Shown here: one piece after another, positions 8,319-17,779 of the stretch
Position numbering within the stretch: the stretch's first letter is position 1
How the letters are laid out: every line of letters begins with the position of its first letter
Origin: Candidatus Zixiibacteriota bacterium
Lineage (GTDB): Bacteria; Zixibacteria; MSB-5A5; GN15; FEB-12
NCBI GenBank assembly: GCA_034439475.1
Contig: JAWXAN010000007.1
Location: 30,920 to 94,919, forward strand
Length of the DNA: 64,000 bases
Direction: 5' to 3'
Position numbers and translations under genes: made by a program
The notes under the pieces: model-generated
Told to the model about the DNA's origin: nothing
The model's input: the letters and a program-made list of their open reading frames with translations, nothing else
The model's database searches: none

Positions 8319-8972
8319 TTACACTAATCTGTCAATCGGCACAACTCGCTCGGAATTCTTGAAATGTGTTTTGGCCACTTTTGGCAACACCGACAACCCG
8401 TATCGAGCCACAAGCTCCCGTCCGGCTGTATCCACCACCGGCGCGGCTCCCTTAGGAATTCTCATTCCGTAATGTTTAGATAGACTAACCATCTCCCGTA
8501 TAAACGCAGCCCGAGCCAAAATAGATGCCGCGGCCACTTGCGGCAGTTGCTCACCTCGCACTAACTGTTTGAAGCTGATAGCTACTTTGAATTTCGCAAG
8601 CTCTGCGCTTATCAAATCTGCTTTCCCAAACTGATCAGAAATAGCCAAACCCGCCGGCGATAACTCATGGGCGCGTCGAATTACTTCAGCGTGGCACCAG
8701 GCCAGCAGCTTATTCAGATTTTTAATGCGGCTGTATCGCTCGTTGTATTCTTGGGGAGAAAGAATTAAAATGGCATGCGGAAACTCGCTTCGGAGTTTCT
8801 CATCAATACCGAGCAGTTTGGTTTCAGTTATAGTTTTGGAATCACGAACCCCGAGTTCAAGCAGACGCGCAAGTTGGGTTTGTTTTACAGAACAGGCCGC
8901 GACAACCAATGGCCCGAAAAAATCCCCTTTTCCTGATTCATCGACTCCGATAATATCAGAGAGAACCGCCAC
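8319..8972 (-). CDS. rnhC: Ribonuclease HIII-type RNase H2 domain protein
   Basis: The enzyme hydrolyses RNA in RNA-DNA hybrids. The signature DESGKGDFFGPLVVAA (catalytic D11, E12) has the Gly-Lys-Gly-Asp form of RNase HIII, not the GRGxLAGP form of RNase HII. D44 in VRDSKTIT and the C-terminal VAAASILARAAF also fit. At 217 residues it is about 90 shorter than usual RNase HIII and lacks the N-terminal TBP-like substrate-binding domain. The start is a GTG at 8972, 3 nt after the efp stop, so translation is coupled. An upstream start is blocked by efp. Activity is likely retained, but substrate preference may differ. Confidence 0.88.
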   Translation of the reverse strand: MAVLSDIIGVDESGKGDFFGPLVVAACSVKQTQLARLLELGVRDSKTITETKLLGIDEKLRSEFPHAILILSPQEYNERYSRIKNLNKLLAWCHAEVIRRAHELSPAGLAISDQFGKADLISAELAKFKVAISFKQLVRGEQLPQVAAASILARAAFIREMVSLSKHYGMRIPKGAAPVVDTAGRELVARYGLSVLPKVAKTHFKNSERVVPIDRLV

Positions 8973-8975
8973 TGT

Positions 8976-9536
8976 TCAGTTGGCCCGCTCAAGATACGCG
9001 CCTGTGCGCGTATCGACCTTGACCTTGTCCCCTTCTTTCACGAATGGAGGAACCCGTACCTCAAGTCCCGATGTCAATTTGGCTGGCTTGGTCACATTCG
9101 TCACCGTATCCCCGCGAATCGCAGGCTCGGTTGATATAACTTCCATGATTACCGAGGCCGGCAAATCAATATCGATGGCTTCGTTGTCCAAAAAGTGGAC
9201 ATTATATTCCTGATTCTCCATCAGATACCATCTGGCATCCCCCAAACCATCGACAGGAATCTGAATCTGGTCAAATGTTGTGACATCCATGAAAGCAAAT
9301 TCTCCAACATTTTCGTAGAGATATTGCATTCTTCGGTTTTCCAAATCGGGCGGTTTGAACGAATCGTTTGAAGAAAATACCTTCTCAATAACGGCCCCGC
9401 TTTTGATATGTCTAAGCTTGGTGCGAATTTTCGCGTTGCCTCGGCCCATTTTGAAATGATTGTATTCAACTACACGGTACGGCTGATCATCGACTACTAT
9501 TGCCAAACCACGTCTAAAATCTGAAACGGTATACAT
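8976..9536 (-). CDS. efp: Translation elongation factor P
   Basis: EF-P (186 aa, normal length) relieves ribosome stalling at polyproline stretches. Three beta-barrel domains are recognisable: a KOW-like domain 1 (MYTVSDFRRG...), an OB domain with MENQEYNVHFLDNEAIDI, and the C-terminal KVDTRTGAYLERA signature. The tip of the domain 1 loop reads KMGRGNAK, placing Arg32 where E. coli EF-P has the modified Lys34. A strong AAGGAGGACCG precedes the ATG at 9536. It sits between a histidine kinase gene and rnhC at the end of the long heat-shock operon. No epmA, epmB or earP gene lies in the window. Confidence 0.97.
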   Translation of the reverse strand: MYTVSDFRRGLAIVVDDQPYRVVEYNHFKMGRGNAKIRTKLRHIKSGAVIEKVFSSNDSFKPPDLENRRMQYLYENVGEFAFMDVTTFDQIQIPVDGLGDARWYLMENQEYNVHFLDNEAIDIDLPASVIMEVISTEPAIRGDTVTNVTKPAKLTSGLEVRVPPFVKEGDKVKVDTRTGAYLERAN

Positions 9537-9609
9537 CGGTCCTCCTTAAGAACAGCCCCCAATATAGACATCAGAAAGCCTAATCTCAAGCGCTTTCTCT
9601 TGCGATTTT

Positions 9610-11451
9610 TCAGACTGATGCCGGAGTTTTTAAATGACTATTGGGGTCAGGACGAAGTATTGCCTGTTTGAGGATTATGGTAAATGTGGTCCCGACTGTC
9701 TCTTTGGACTCAACCGAAACAGTTCCTCTGTGCAGATCGACTATTTTTGACACAAGCGAGAGGCCAAGCCCGGTTCCGTCAGGACGGCCCGAATAAAAGG
9801 GAGTGAATATCTTTGGAATAGTGTCATGCGGAATACCGGCTCCGTTATCAGTAATAGTCAAGCAAACCTTACCATCTCGTGATACGCCCTGAATCCTAAT
9901 GAGTCCCGATACATTTTTGCATGCCCGTACTGCGTTATCTAGAAGATTTGCAAGCGCTTGTTTGAACAGAATCGAATCTGCGCTAAATATGATTCCCTTT
10001 TTCGCCTCTATAACGAATCGAACACCCGAACAATCTGGTCGGATTCTAAACGTCTCGACAGTCTCCGCGATAAGTTTTTCTAATTCTATATCCTCAAGCT
10101 CACAATGAAGCGGTTTGGCAAATGAAAGGAATCGGCCGATCATATCCTCGGCCTCCTTTGATTCGGATAAGAGCGATCCGATTGTTCCCAGAAAAGCATC
10201 CTCGACCGCATGCCCTTTCTTGAGCAATGTCGCAAAGCCCGCAATCGCGCCAAGAGAATTGCGAATTTGATGGGCAAGCCCCGCGGCCATCTCTCCGAGA
10301 GCCGCGAGTCGCTGTTTATGTTCAACTTCTTCGCGAAGCCGGCTTAGTTCTGTGAGGTCATTAAGCATAAGCGCAACGCCAATCACGCTATGCTCGTTAT
10401 TTCGTATCGGCGAAATTGAAATACCAAGCGAAAGCGCATGTCCCGATTGATGGACAAGCCTCACCTCCTCATAATCGGGATAGGAACCGCGATTGATGCC
10501 AGCGCCGATTCGATTCACAATGGCGGGATATTGCGCGAAGTATGAATCGAAGTGCGCTGCATCATCGTTATTGTCGATCAATCCAAGCATTTCCTGCGCG
10601 GCTTGGTTGACCGAAATAATCCCGCCCTGAGCGTTCACAGTCACTATTCCCGAAGTAATCGACGTCAACAGAAAGTCATTAATTCTTTCCAGAGATCTCG
10701 CCCGTTCGCTTATCTCCGCATTCAGTCTCACCAAAGCGTTCTTGCTTTCAATCAACTCAGATATCATTTGAGAATATTCTTCAACTACCGATTGCGCGTC
10801 CGTAGATAAAACGTTGGCCCCCCTCCCGGCACGAATGGCGTGAGCCGCAATCTGCCTGAATGGATTAAATATCGTATTTGAAACAAGAAGATAAATAATC
10901 GAAACGAGTATCAAGGCGATACAACCAGCCCATAAGACAATCGAAGCGGAATCTTCAAGCAACGCTAAAAACGGCTCGTCTATCGACATGATCAAGATAC
11001 CCGGATGCGACGAGACCTGAGTTTTGGATAGATAATAATAGATACTTTGTGCTCCGCGTTTCGGCTCATTGAGTATACCGCCTTGAATCCCCTCTACAAT
11101 AATCTCGATATCCTCAGTGGAAACGTTCGAAAGATTTTTCGACAAGACCATTTGGGGGCTCTTACCAGCGCCGCCAATAGCATAAGCTGGCACGAACCAG
11201 ACATTGTGTAGATTGTGCTGTTCTTTGGCTTTTAGCAACAACGAGGCTTGATCGCTGACATTGTCTTCGAGCGTCCGCGAAATAGAGAGAGCCGCTGAAC
11301 GCAGATCAGCCGTGGTTAGTTGTTTTTTTTCCGTCCTGGCCCGGTAGAGAGTGTAGTTCGAAATAACATTGAGGAATAGCAGCAATCCTATAATGCACAA
11401 TAATCCAAGATGAACCTCGGATTCAAACTTTGTTTTTGGTCTGTTTATCAT
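9610..11451 (-). CDS. Membrane sensor histidine kinase (PAS, HisKA, HATPase)
   Basis: This 613-aa kinase has two membrane helices (about 15-34 and 170-191) flanking a roughly 135-aa periplasmic sensor. A HAMP-like linker follows, then a PAS domain (about 255-370), a HisKA dimerisation helix with the phospho-acceptor His394 in GLAHQIRNS, and a HATPase domain with N-box NLLDNA, G1 TDNGAGI and G2 GTGLGLSLV. The AxHxIRNxL form of the H-box is typical of NtrB/ZraS/AtoS-like kinases, whose partners are sigma54-activating regulators. The only such regulator in the window is at 24170-25519, about 13 kb away, so that pairing is only a guess. It is placed between prepilin peptidase and efp in the heat-shock run. 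The signal is unknown. Confidence 0.92.
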   Translation of the reverse strand: MINRPKTKFESEVHLGLLCIIGLLLFLNVISNYTLYRARTEKKQLTTADLRSAALSISRTLEDNVSDQASLLLKAKEQHNLHNVWFVPAYAIGGAGKSPQMVLSKNLSNVSTEDIEIIVEGIQGGILNEPKRGAQSIYYYLSKTQVSSHPGILIMSIDEPFLALLEDSASIVLWAGCIALILVSIIYLLVSNTIFNPFRQIAAHAIRAGRGANVLSTDAQSVVEEYSQMISELIESKNALVRLNAEISERARSLERINDFLLTSITSGIVTVNAQGGIISVNQAAQEMLGLIDNNDDAAHFDSYFAQYPAIVNRIGAGINRGSYPDYEEVRLVHQSGHALSLGISISPIRNNEHSVIGVALMLNDLTELSRLREEVEHKQRLAALGEMAAGLAHQIRNSLGAIAGFATLLKKGHAVEDAFLGTIGSLLSESKEAEDMIGRFLSFAKPLHCELEDIELEKLIAETVETFRIRPDCSGVRFVIEAKKGIIFSADSILFKQALANLLDNAVRACKNVSGLIRIQGVSRDGKVCLTITDNGAGIPHDTIPKIFTPFYSGRPDGTGLGLSLVSKIVDLHRGTVSVESKETVGTTFTIILKQAILRPDPNSHLKTPASV

Positions 11452-11505
11452 AGAGCGTAGTTCATCACGTAATACAGTTGATCATCTGCAAACCGTTGGG
11501 CGCTA

Positions 11506-12288
11506 TTATGGGATGCGAAGAATCGTCGAAATGTAGAACCCGACTATTCTATCGCCGTAGAGTATGGCAACCATTGCCGCAAGAGCCAAAAACGGCCCAA
11601 ATGGGATAAGACGTTCCTTCCGCATTTTTGCCGAGAATGCCATGATTACAAGCGAAACAACAAGCCCGATACTGGCCGATGCAATAAATACAAAGAGCAC
11701 TTTCTGCCAACCAAGGAAACTTCCAAGCATCCCCGCCATTTTGATATCACCGCCCCCCATCGATTCTTTCTTGAAAAGCCAGTCACCCAGAAGAGCAATA
11801 CAATAGAGCGCTCCACCCCCAACCAAGAGACCAATTGCAGATTGAATGATGCCGATACCATCGGGCAGAAATGAAACGGCCATTCCAAGAATCATTCCGG
11901 GGATTGTTATCGAATCGGGTATTATCTGAAAATCAAGGTCGATGAAAAAGATGACTAATAGGGCCGATGCAAGTAGGGCAACTGTGAAAAACAACAGTGT
12001 CGGACCGTATTGATGGAAGAAAAAGAGATATGTTGCGGCGTTTATGGCTTCGATCAACGGATAGCGAGGAGATATTTTCTGGGCACAAAAAGCGCATTTG
12101 CCTCTTAGCGCAATGAAACTCAGCAGAGGAATATTGTGATACCATGCCAACTGCTTTGAACAATTCGGACAACGCGAACGATCCAAAAGAATCGTTTTTT
12201 CACGCGGAAGCCGATATATCACTACATTCAAAAACGAGCCGACACATAGCCCCATAAGCCCTAATAACACATAATAGATTGTTTCCAT
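11506..12288 (-). CDS. Prepilin peptidase / N-methyltransferase (PilD/GspO type)
   Basis: This polytopic inner-membrane aspartyl protease (260 aa) cleaves and N-methylates type IV pilin and type II secretion pseudopilin precursors. The N-terminal methylase part has GSFLNVVIYRLP and a zinc-type cysteine pair-of-pairs (CPNC and CAFC). The protease aspartates are in DLDFQIIPD and GGGDIKM. About seven hydrophobic helices follow. No pilin or secretion gene is nearby; the gene lies between rsmE and the histidine kinase in a run with short gaps. Which pilus or secretion machine it serves cannot be told here. Confidence 0.94.
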   Translation of the reverse strand: METIYYVLLGLMGLCVGSFLNVVIYRLPREKTILLDRSRCPNCSKQLAWYHNIPLLSFIALRGKCAFCAQKISPRYPLIEAINAATYLFFFHQYGPTLLFFTVALLASALLVIFFIDLDFQIIPDSITIPGMILGMAVSFLPDGIGIIQSAIGLLVGGGALYCIALLGDWLFKKESMGGGDIKMAGMLGSFLGWQKVLFVFIASASIGLVVSLVIMAFSAKMRKERLIPFGPFLALAAMVAILYGDRIVGFYISTILRIP

Positions 12289-12315
12289 ATCTATTAATAT
12301 CGGCAGAATGGCCGT

Positions 12316-13065
12316 CTACCTGAATTCGCCCAATAGGTACATTATTAGAGCGCAGACCGCCGGCCCTGCAGTCTCGGTACGCAATATCCTCGATCCTAAA
12401 GTGACTGGAATAAAACCAGCGGATATTGCTTTTTCAATTTCTTCAGGCAGAAAACCCGATTCCGGCCCGACAAGCGCGGTAATTCGCTTTGGACACGGGT
12501 CAAAGGTAAGATCATACAGGGTTTTTGATTTTGACACCGAAGCATCAAAGATGAACTTGAAATCTTCGGGCTCACTCGATGCAATACATTCGCCAAACGA
12601 GAGCGGCAAAGAAATCGTCGGACAACTGCTTCGCTTGCACTGCTTGATAGCGGACAGCGCGACTTTCTCCAGTCGATTTTGCCTGCGTACAGAACGATCT
12701 TGTTCAGTCAGTTTAACTTTTGATTTCGCGCTGAGTACCGGAATGAAACGGCTCACTCCAAGCTCTGTCCCTTTTTGCACGACCGTATCGAACTTGTCCC
12801 CCGTCGATAGCCCTGCAGCCAAAGTAAGATGTACATTCGGTTCGCCATAATTTCGCAACTGAGAATGCCAGTGTACCTGTGCCCCATATTTTCCGCCACG
12901 CTCGAGCAGGCCATGATAGGCCATGCCTATTCCGTCCACAACTGTCACCGGCGAATGAGTTTTTAACCGAAGTACACCAAAGGCATGATGGCTTTCGTCT
13001 TTTGGTAAATCTATGATTGAGTCGATGCGGTTTTCAGGCGGGGCGTAGAAAATCGGCGTCTCCAC
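12316..13065 (-). CDS. rsmE: 16S rRNA m3U1498 methyltransferase
   Basis: RsmE methylates N3 of U1498 in 16S rRNA. The 249-aa protein has an N-terminal PUA-like part (SHHAFGVLRLK) and a C-terminal SPOUT knot domain with LVGPESGFLPEEIEKA and LGSRILRTETA, both diagnostic of RsmE. It begins with GTG at 13065, 3 nt after the prmA stop. prmA-rsmE is a frequent neighbour pair downstream of dnaJ in many bacteria. Confidence 0.95.
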   Translation of the reverse strand: METPIFYAPPENRIDSIIDLPKDESHHAFGVLRLKTHSPVTVVDGIGMAYHGLLERGGKYGAQVHWHSQLRNYGEPNVHLTLAAGLSTGDKFDTVVQKGTELGVSRFIPVLSAKSKVKLTEQDRSVRRQNRLEKVALSAIKQCKRSSCPTISLPLSFGECIASSEPEDFKFIFDASVSKSKTLYDLTFDPCPKRITALVGPESGFLPEEIEKAISAGFIPVTLGSRILRTETAGPAVCALIMYLLGEFR

Positions 13066-13068
13066 CCC

Positions 13069-13953
13069 TTATCTCCGCGTCACGACAAAGCTGATCCATT
13101 TATTATCTGGAACAATGAGAAAATCAGCTTGACCTTCCATACTAAGGGCGGCAGCGATTTCAGATTCGTCTTCAATGAGAAGTCCGGACAAGACAAGTTT
13201 GCCGCTGATCTTTGTTATGCCCACAAGTTTGGTCAACATCGGGAGAATAGTACTTCGTATGATATTCGCGCACACAAAATCATATGGAGCGTCGGTCTCG
13301 CACTTCTCTATCGAGCCAAATAGTATGTCATGGGGCGCACGCACGGAGTTGAGCTCAAAATTTTCAGCGCAGTTTTCAACCGCCACAATATCGTAGTCAA
13401 TCGCTTTTATATAAGAAGCGCCCATCTTGTCGGCAAGCATCGACAATATTCCCGAACCGGTCCCCACATCCAGAAAGCGCATCCCAGGTTGAAAAGACTT
13501 ACGAATAATCTTCAGACAGCTTCGAGTTGTCTCATGACTGCCCGTCCCGAAGGCCATCTTCGGCTCTAATATAATCTCGTATTTGGTCTCAATCGGAGAC
13601 TTTGCCCAGCTTGGACGAATGACCACATCGTCGGCAATCACGAGCGGGCGGATCGATGCCTTGTATTCATCCACCCAATGGACGTTGTTCACAAGTCGCT
13701 CCTGTATAACAGGAGTCGGCTGCCCTTTTAACTCAATAATCTCAGCCAAGTATGCCGCAAGCGATGGCTTGTACTGCGCCTGACGATCCCGAGGGACATA
13801 AAAGGTAATGCCTGTTACAGGCGAATCATCTTCCTCATCAAGAACAAGCCCGTTGGCAATGTTTTCTATGACAAAATTACACACTGCATCAGCCAATGCC
13901 CGAGGAACCTCGACCTTTGCTTCGATAAAGTCAGCCTGGCTATTTTGAATCAC
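13069..13953 (-). CDS. prmA: Ribosomal protein L11 methyltransferase
   Basis: PrmA trimethylates ribosomal protein L11. The 294-aa protein has the N-terminal substrate-recognition domain and a class I SAM fold with MAFGTGSHETTR, motif I FLDVGTGSGILS, and the ANI(I) motif (FVCANIIRSTILPML) that corresponds to the family's ANIL. The GTG start at 13953 overlaps the last base of the dnaJ stop, so the two are translationally coupled. Confidence 0.95.
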   Translation of the reverse strand: MIQNSQADFIEAKVEVPRALADAVCNFVIENIANGLVLDEEDDSPVTGITFYVPRDRQAQYKPSLAAYLAEIIELKGQPTPVIQERLVNNVHWVDEYKASIRPLVIADDVVIRPSWAKSPIETKYEIILEPKMAFGTGSHETTRSCLKIIRKSFQPGMRFLDVGTGSGILSMLADKMGASYIKAIDYDIVAVENCAENFELNSVRAPHDILFGSIEKCETDAPYDFVCANIIRSTILPMLTKLVGITKISGKLVLSGLLIEDESEIAAALSMEGQADFLIVPDNKWISFVVTRR

Positions 13954-15104
13954 TACACTCCCAGAGTCTCACGAAGTTTGCCGAAAAATGACTTGTCCGT
14001 GTCAGGTGGTTTAAGCCGTTCTGAACGCGACAGAGCCTCAAGCATTTTCTTGTCTTCGCTGTTTAATTGTGTCGGAACCCAAACCATAAGTTGAACAAGT
14101 TCATCACCGCGCCCAGAATGATGAAGCCTTGGTATTCCCTTGCCGCGAATTTTTATTACTTTCCCGGATTGCGTTCCGGCCGGAATTTTCAAGTCCGCAG
14201 TTCCATCAAGTGTCGGCACGGTAACTTCGCCGCCAAGGGCGGCAACAGTGAAGGGAATCGCAAGTTCGTAAACGATATTATCACCAGCCCTCGTGAATTT
14301 GGGATGATCTTTTTCTTCAAAGACAACAACCAGATCGCCCGCGACACCGCCAAGCGGCGCGGCATTCCCCATTCCTTCGACCGTCATATAATTCCCGCTG
14401 GCAACCCCGGGAGGTACTTTGACATTTACTTTCGATGAACCGCTTACTCGGCCATCACCTCGACAGCTTTTACATGGATCAGCTATGACTTCGCCCGAAC
14501 CTCGACATGTCGAACAGGTCGACATTTGCTGCACAGTTCCAAGGAAAGTTCGCGTCAGCGTCCTCACCTGACCGTGCCCTTTACAGGTCTGGCAGGTACG
14601 CTTCGACGACCCAGCCGCAACTCCGCTTCCAGCGCAGACATCGCACCGAACATGACGATTGACTTTGAGCGTCTGTTCCGTGCCTGTGGCGATTTCCTCA
14701 AGGGTTAATTTCAGTCGGAGCTGGAGATCCTCCCCGCGATTTACACGGCCTCGTCCTCCAGCAGTTCCGCCGAAGAAATCTTCAAAAACAGATCCGCCGC
14801 TACCGCCAAAATCACGCATGAAAGCCCGAAGAGCATCGCTGACATCAAATCCATCAAAACCGCCAGCACCAGCCCCTTGACCAAGTCCGGCATGACCGAA
14901 TTGGTCATAGGTCTGGCGTTTGGCCGAGTCTTTGAGGACCTCGTAGGCCGAAGTAGCTTCCTTGAACTGCTCCTCAGCCTCATGATTTCCCGGATTGCGG
15001 TCAGGATGAAACTTCATTGCCATCTTACGATAGGCGGATTTTATTTCACTCTCGCTGGCGCCGCGCTCGATGCCCAGCACCTCATAGAAATCCCGTTTTG
15101 ACAT
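13953..15104 (-). CDS. dnaJ: Chaperone protein DnaJ
   Basis: DnaJ (383 aa) stimulates DnaK ATPase and delivers clients. It has the J-domain with [15 protein letters not shown] (HPD motif), a Gly/Phe-rich linker ([11 protein letters not shown]), four zinc-finger CxxCxGxG repeats ([32 protein letters not shown]), and the C-terminal client-binding domains. It lies 37 bp downstream of dnaK and directly precedes prmA. Confidence 0.98.
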   Translation of the reverse strand: MSKRDFYEVLGIERGASESEIKSAYRKMAMKFHPDRNPGNHEAEEQFKEATSAYEVLKDSAKRQTYDQFGHAGLGQGAGAGGFDGFDVSDALRAFMRDFGGSGGSVFEDFFGGTAGGRGRVNRGEDLQLRLKLTLEEIATGTEQTLKVNRHVRCDVCAGSGVAAGSSKRTCQTCKGHGQVRTLTRTFLGTVQQMSTCSTCRGSGEVIADPCKSCRGDGRVSGSSKVNVKVPPGVASGNYMTVEGMGNAAPLGGVAGDLVVVFEEKDHPKFTRAGDNIVYELAIPFTVAALGGEVTVPTLDGTADLKIPAGTQSGKVIKIRGKGIPRLHHSGRGDELVQLMVWVPTQLNSEDKKMLEALSRSERLKPPDTDKSFFGKLRETLGV

Positions 15105-15141
15105 CAGGTCTTGTTAGCTTGTCCTCATCTGTACGAATAAA

Positions 15142-17100
15142 CTATTTCTTGTCTTCATCAACAACTTCAAAATCGGCATCGACAGCTCCATCTTTGCCGC
15201 CGCCCTTATTCGAACTGCCGCTATCTCCGCCTTCGCTCTGGCCACTGGATTGGTCTGGGCCTGGCTGGCCCGATGCCGATTGTTGTTGAGTCTGTTTGTA
15301 CATCTCCTCAGCGAGCTTATGTGATGCCGTCGTCAACACTTCTTTAGCTTTGTTTATCTCATCGACAGAATCGCCAGCGATTGCGGTTCGAAGCGACGCG
15401 ATTGCGTCTTCAATCTTCTTCTTATCATCTTCAGACACCTTGTCGCCATGCTCTTTAAGTGTCTTCTCGTTCTGGTAGACAAGGGCATCTGCTTCGTTGC
15501 GCGCCTGAATAAGCTCAGCCCGTTTGGTATCTTCCTCTGCATGAGACTCGGCGTCTTTCACCATTTTATCTATCTCTGTTTCAGACAGACCGGAAGATGC
15601 TTCGATCTTAATCGACTGCTCTTTCTGTGTCGCCATATCTTTTGCCGAAACATGGACAATTCCGTTGGCATCGATATTAAATGAAACTTCGATCTGCGGC
15701 ACACCCCGCGGAGCCGATGGGATACCTACAAGATCAAACCGGCCAAGTGTCCTGTTGTCGGTTGCGAGCTTCCGTTCACCTTGAAGAACATGGATATTTA
15801 CCGCAGGCTGATTGTCGCTCGCGGTGGAAAATATCTGCGACTTTTTAGTCGGAATAGTTGTGTTCCGGTCTATGAGCTTGGTCATCACGCCACCCAGGGT
15901 TTCGATACCAAGCGAGAGCGGAGTAACATCCAACAGCACGATATCCTTCATATCACCTGAGAGCACACCCCCCTGAATGGCCGCGCCAATAGCGACGACT
16001 TCGTCAGGATTGACTCCTTGGTGAGGATCTTTATCGTGAGAATCTTTCATAAATAATTTCTTTACTGTTTCGAAAATCTTCGGCATGCGGGTCATACCGC
16101 CCACAAGAACGACTTCATCGATATCGCTAAACGTAAGTTTGGCGTCTGAAATTGCCGATTTACACGGCCCGACAGTCCGCTGTACAAGGTCATCGACGAG
16201 CCCTTCATATTTGGCCCGAGTCAATGTCAAATCAAGATGTTTCGGCCCTGACTGGTCGGCTGTGACAAACGGCAGATTGATATTGGTCTGCATCGTCGAT
16301 GACAATTCTATTTTGGCTTTCTCAGCGGCCTCTTTGAGACGCTGAAGCGCCATCCGGTCTTTGCGCAGGTCAATCCCCTGTGATTTCCGGAATTCATCCG
16401 CCATCCAGTCGATAATTCGCTGGTCGAAATCATCTCCTCCAAGGTGCGTATCTCCATTGGTCGAACGCACTTCAAAAACGCCATCCCCTATTTCAAGAAT
16501 GGAAATATCAAAAGTTCCGCCGCCCAAATCATAAACGGCAATCTTTTCATTCTTCTTTTTATCAAGACCGTAAGCCAGCGATGCCGCGGTCGGCTCATTG
16601 ATAATTCTGAGCACCTCAAGTCCCGCTATGCGCCCAGCATCTTTGGTTGCCTGCCGTTGAGCATCATTGAAATACGCCGGTACCGTTATGACCGCTTGTG
16701 TGACTTCCTGACCAAGATATTTCTCCGCGGCCTTCTTTAAGTATTGCAGTATGAAAGCTGAAATTTCCGGCGGAGCCATCTGCTTGCCGTTTATCGTCAC
16801 CATCACGTTCCCTTTATTATCTTCAGTTATCTTATAGGGAACCAGCTTCTCTTCGCTTTTCACCTCATCGTGGCGGCGGCCCATGAACCGCTTGATCGAG
16901 AATATTGTATTCTCCGGATTTGTCACCGCCTGCCGTTTTGCAGCGGCGCCGACTAAACGTTCACCGTCGCGGGTAAAGGCCACAACCGATGGAGTCGTCC
17001 GCGCCCCTTCGAGGTTCGGTATAACGACCGGGTCTTTTCCTTCAAGAACAGACACACATGAATTGGTCGTCCCCAAATCGATTCCAATAATTTTCCCCAT
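15142..17100 (-). CDS. dnaK: Molecular chaperone DnaK (Hsp70)
   Basis: This 652-aa Hsp70 starts [20 protein letters not shown]. Its nucleotide-binding domain contains the phosphate loops [12 protein letters not shown] and [12 protein letters not shown], followed by the [14 protein letters not shown] linker and the substrate-binding domain. The C-terminus is Gly/Ser/Gln-rich and ends with the usual acidic [13 protein letters not shown] good AGGAGAG precedes the ATG. It is the third gene of the hrcA-grpE-dnaK-dnaJ operon. Confidence 0.99.
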   Translation of the reverse strand: MGKIIGIDLGTTNSCVSVLEGKDPVVIPNLEGARTTPSVVAFTRDGERLVGAAAKRQAVTNPENTIFSIKRFMGRRHDEVKSEEKLVPYKITEDNKGNVMVTINGKQMAPPEISAFILQYLKKAAEKYLGQEVTQAVITVPAYFNDAQRQATKDAGRIAGLEVLRIINEPTAASLAYGLDKKKNEKIAVYDLGGGTFDISILEIGDGVFEVRSTNGDTHLGGDDFDQRIIDWMADEFRKSQGIDLRKDRMALQRLKEAAEKAKIELSSTMQTNINLPFVTADQSGPKHLDLTLTRAKYEGLVDDLVQRTVGPCKSAISDAKLTFSDIDEVVLVGGMTRMPKIFETVKKLFMKDSHDKDPHQGVNPDEVVAIGAAIQGGVLSGDMKDIVLLDVTPLSLGIETLGGVMTKLIDRNTTIPTKKSQIFSTASDNQPAVNIHVLQGERKLATDNRTLGRFDLVGIPSAPRGVPQIEVSFNIDANGIVHVSAKDMATQKEQSIKIEASSGLSETEIDKMVKDAESHAEEDTKRAELIQARNEADALVYQNEKTLKEHGDKVSEDDKKKIEDAIASLRTAIAGDSVDEINKAKEVLTTASHKLAEEMYKQTQQQSASGQPGPDQSSGQSEGGDSGSSNKGGGKDGAVDADFEVVDEDKK

Positions 17101-17176
17101 TTATCACTCTCCTCTGTTTTATTTTTCATCCGACATTTCGTCGGCAAATACAAGTTACTCAAATATATTTCTACGC

Positions 17177-17776
17177 TTATCCTTTTCCCCCGGTGCTTAC
17201 TCCGACTTTACTATGCCGCAACACCCGCTCTCCTTGCCGGTACCCTTTTCCTATTTCCAAGGCAATAATCCCTTCGGGATATTCTTTTGAATTGACCTGC
17301 ATCAGTGCTTCATGAAGCGCGGCATCGAATGGCTTTCCAAGCGACTCTATCGGGGTCACATTGTTGCGCTTCAGGAGATCCATCAACTGGCTGTGGATGA
17401 GTGACACGCCTTTGCTCAGTGCATCCCCCTCTTTGACATCGCCGCTGTGGGCTACCGCGCGCTCGAAATTATCTATTACTTCCAAAAGCTCCACCATGAG
17501 CCTATCGGTCGCCGAGCGGCTCAAATCCTCAGCATGACGCGCTGAGCGTTTGCGGTAGTTGTCATAATCAGCCAGCGTGCGCAAAAGCTTATCTTCGAGT
17601 TCAGTCATTCGAGTTTTTACTGATTCATCATCGCCAGTCCCTTGCTCATCAGTTTCCGAAGCGTTCTCCGAAAACGACTCTTCCCGATCAAGCACTGACC
17701 CGCTCGAGTGTGAAGGTCGCTTGAGCGGTCGGCTTTCTTCGTCCATGTTAATCGGAATCTCTCTTTCATCAGCCAT
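17177..17776 (-). CDS. grpE: Nucleotide exchange factor GrpE
   Basis: GrpE (199 aa) releases ADP from DnaK. After an acidic, low-complexity N-terminus of about 55 residues, it shows the long helix and the family core DYDNYRKRSARHAED, then MELLEVIDNFERA. The C-terminal beta domain contains the usual GKPFDAALHEALMQV and the YRQGERVLRHSKVGV signature. The ATG at 17776 is 3 nt after the hrcA stop. The end at 17177 is 76 bp from dnaK. Confidence 0.97.
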   Translation of the reverse strand: MADEREIPINMDEESRPLKRPSHSSGSVLDREESFSENASETDEQGTGDDESVKTRMTELEDKLLRTLADYDNYRKRSARHAEDLSRSATDRLMVELLEVIDNFERAVAHSGDVKEGDALSKGVSLIHSQLMDLLKRNNVTPIESLGKPFDAALHEALMQVNSKEYPEGIIALEIGKGYRQGERVLRHSKVGVSTGGKG

Positions 17777-17779
17777 ATT

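Noticed and set aside
8725..9213. 162-aa plus-strand ORF
   Set aside because: It is antisense to rnhC and efp, both clearly coding.
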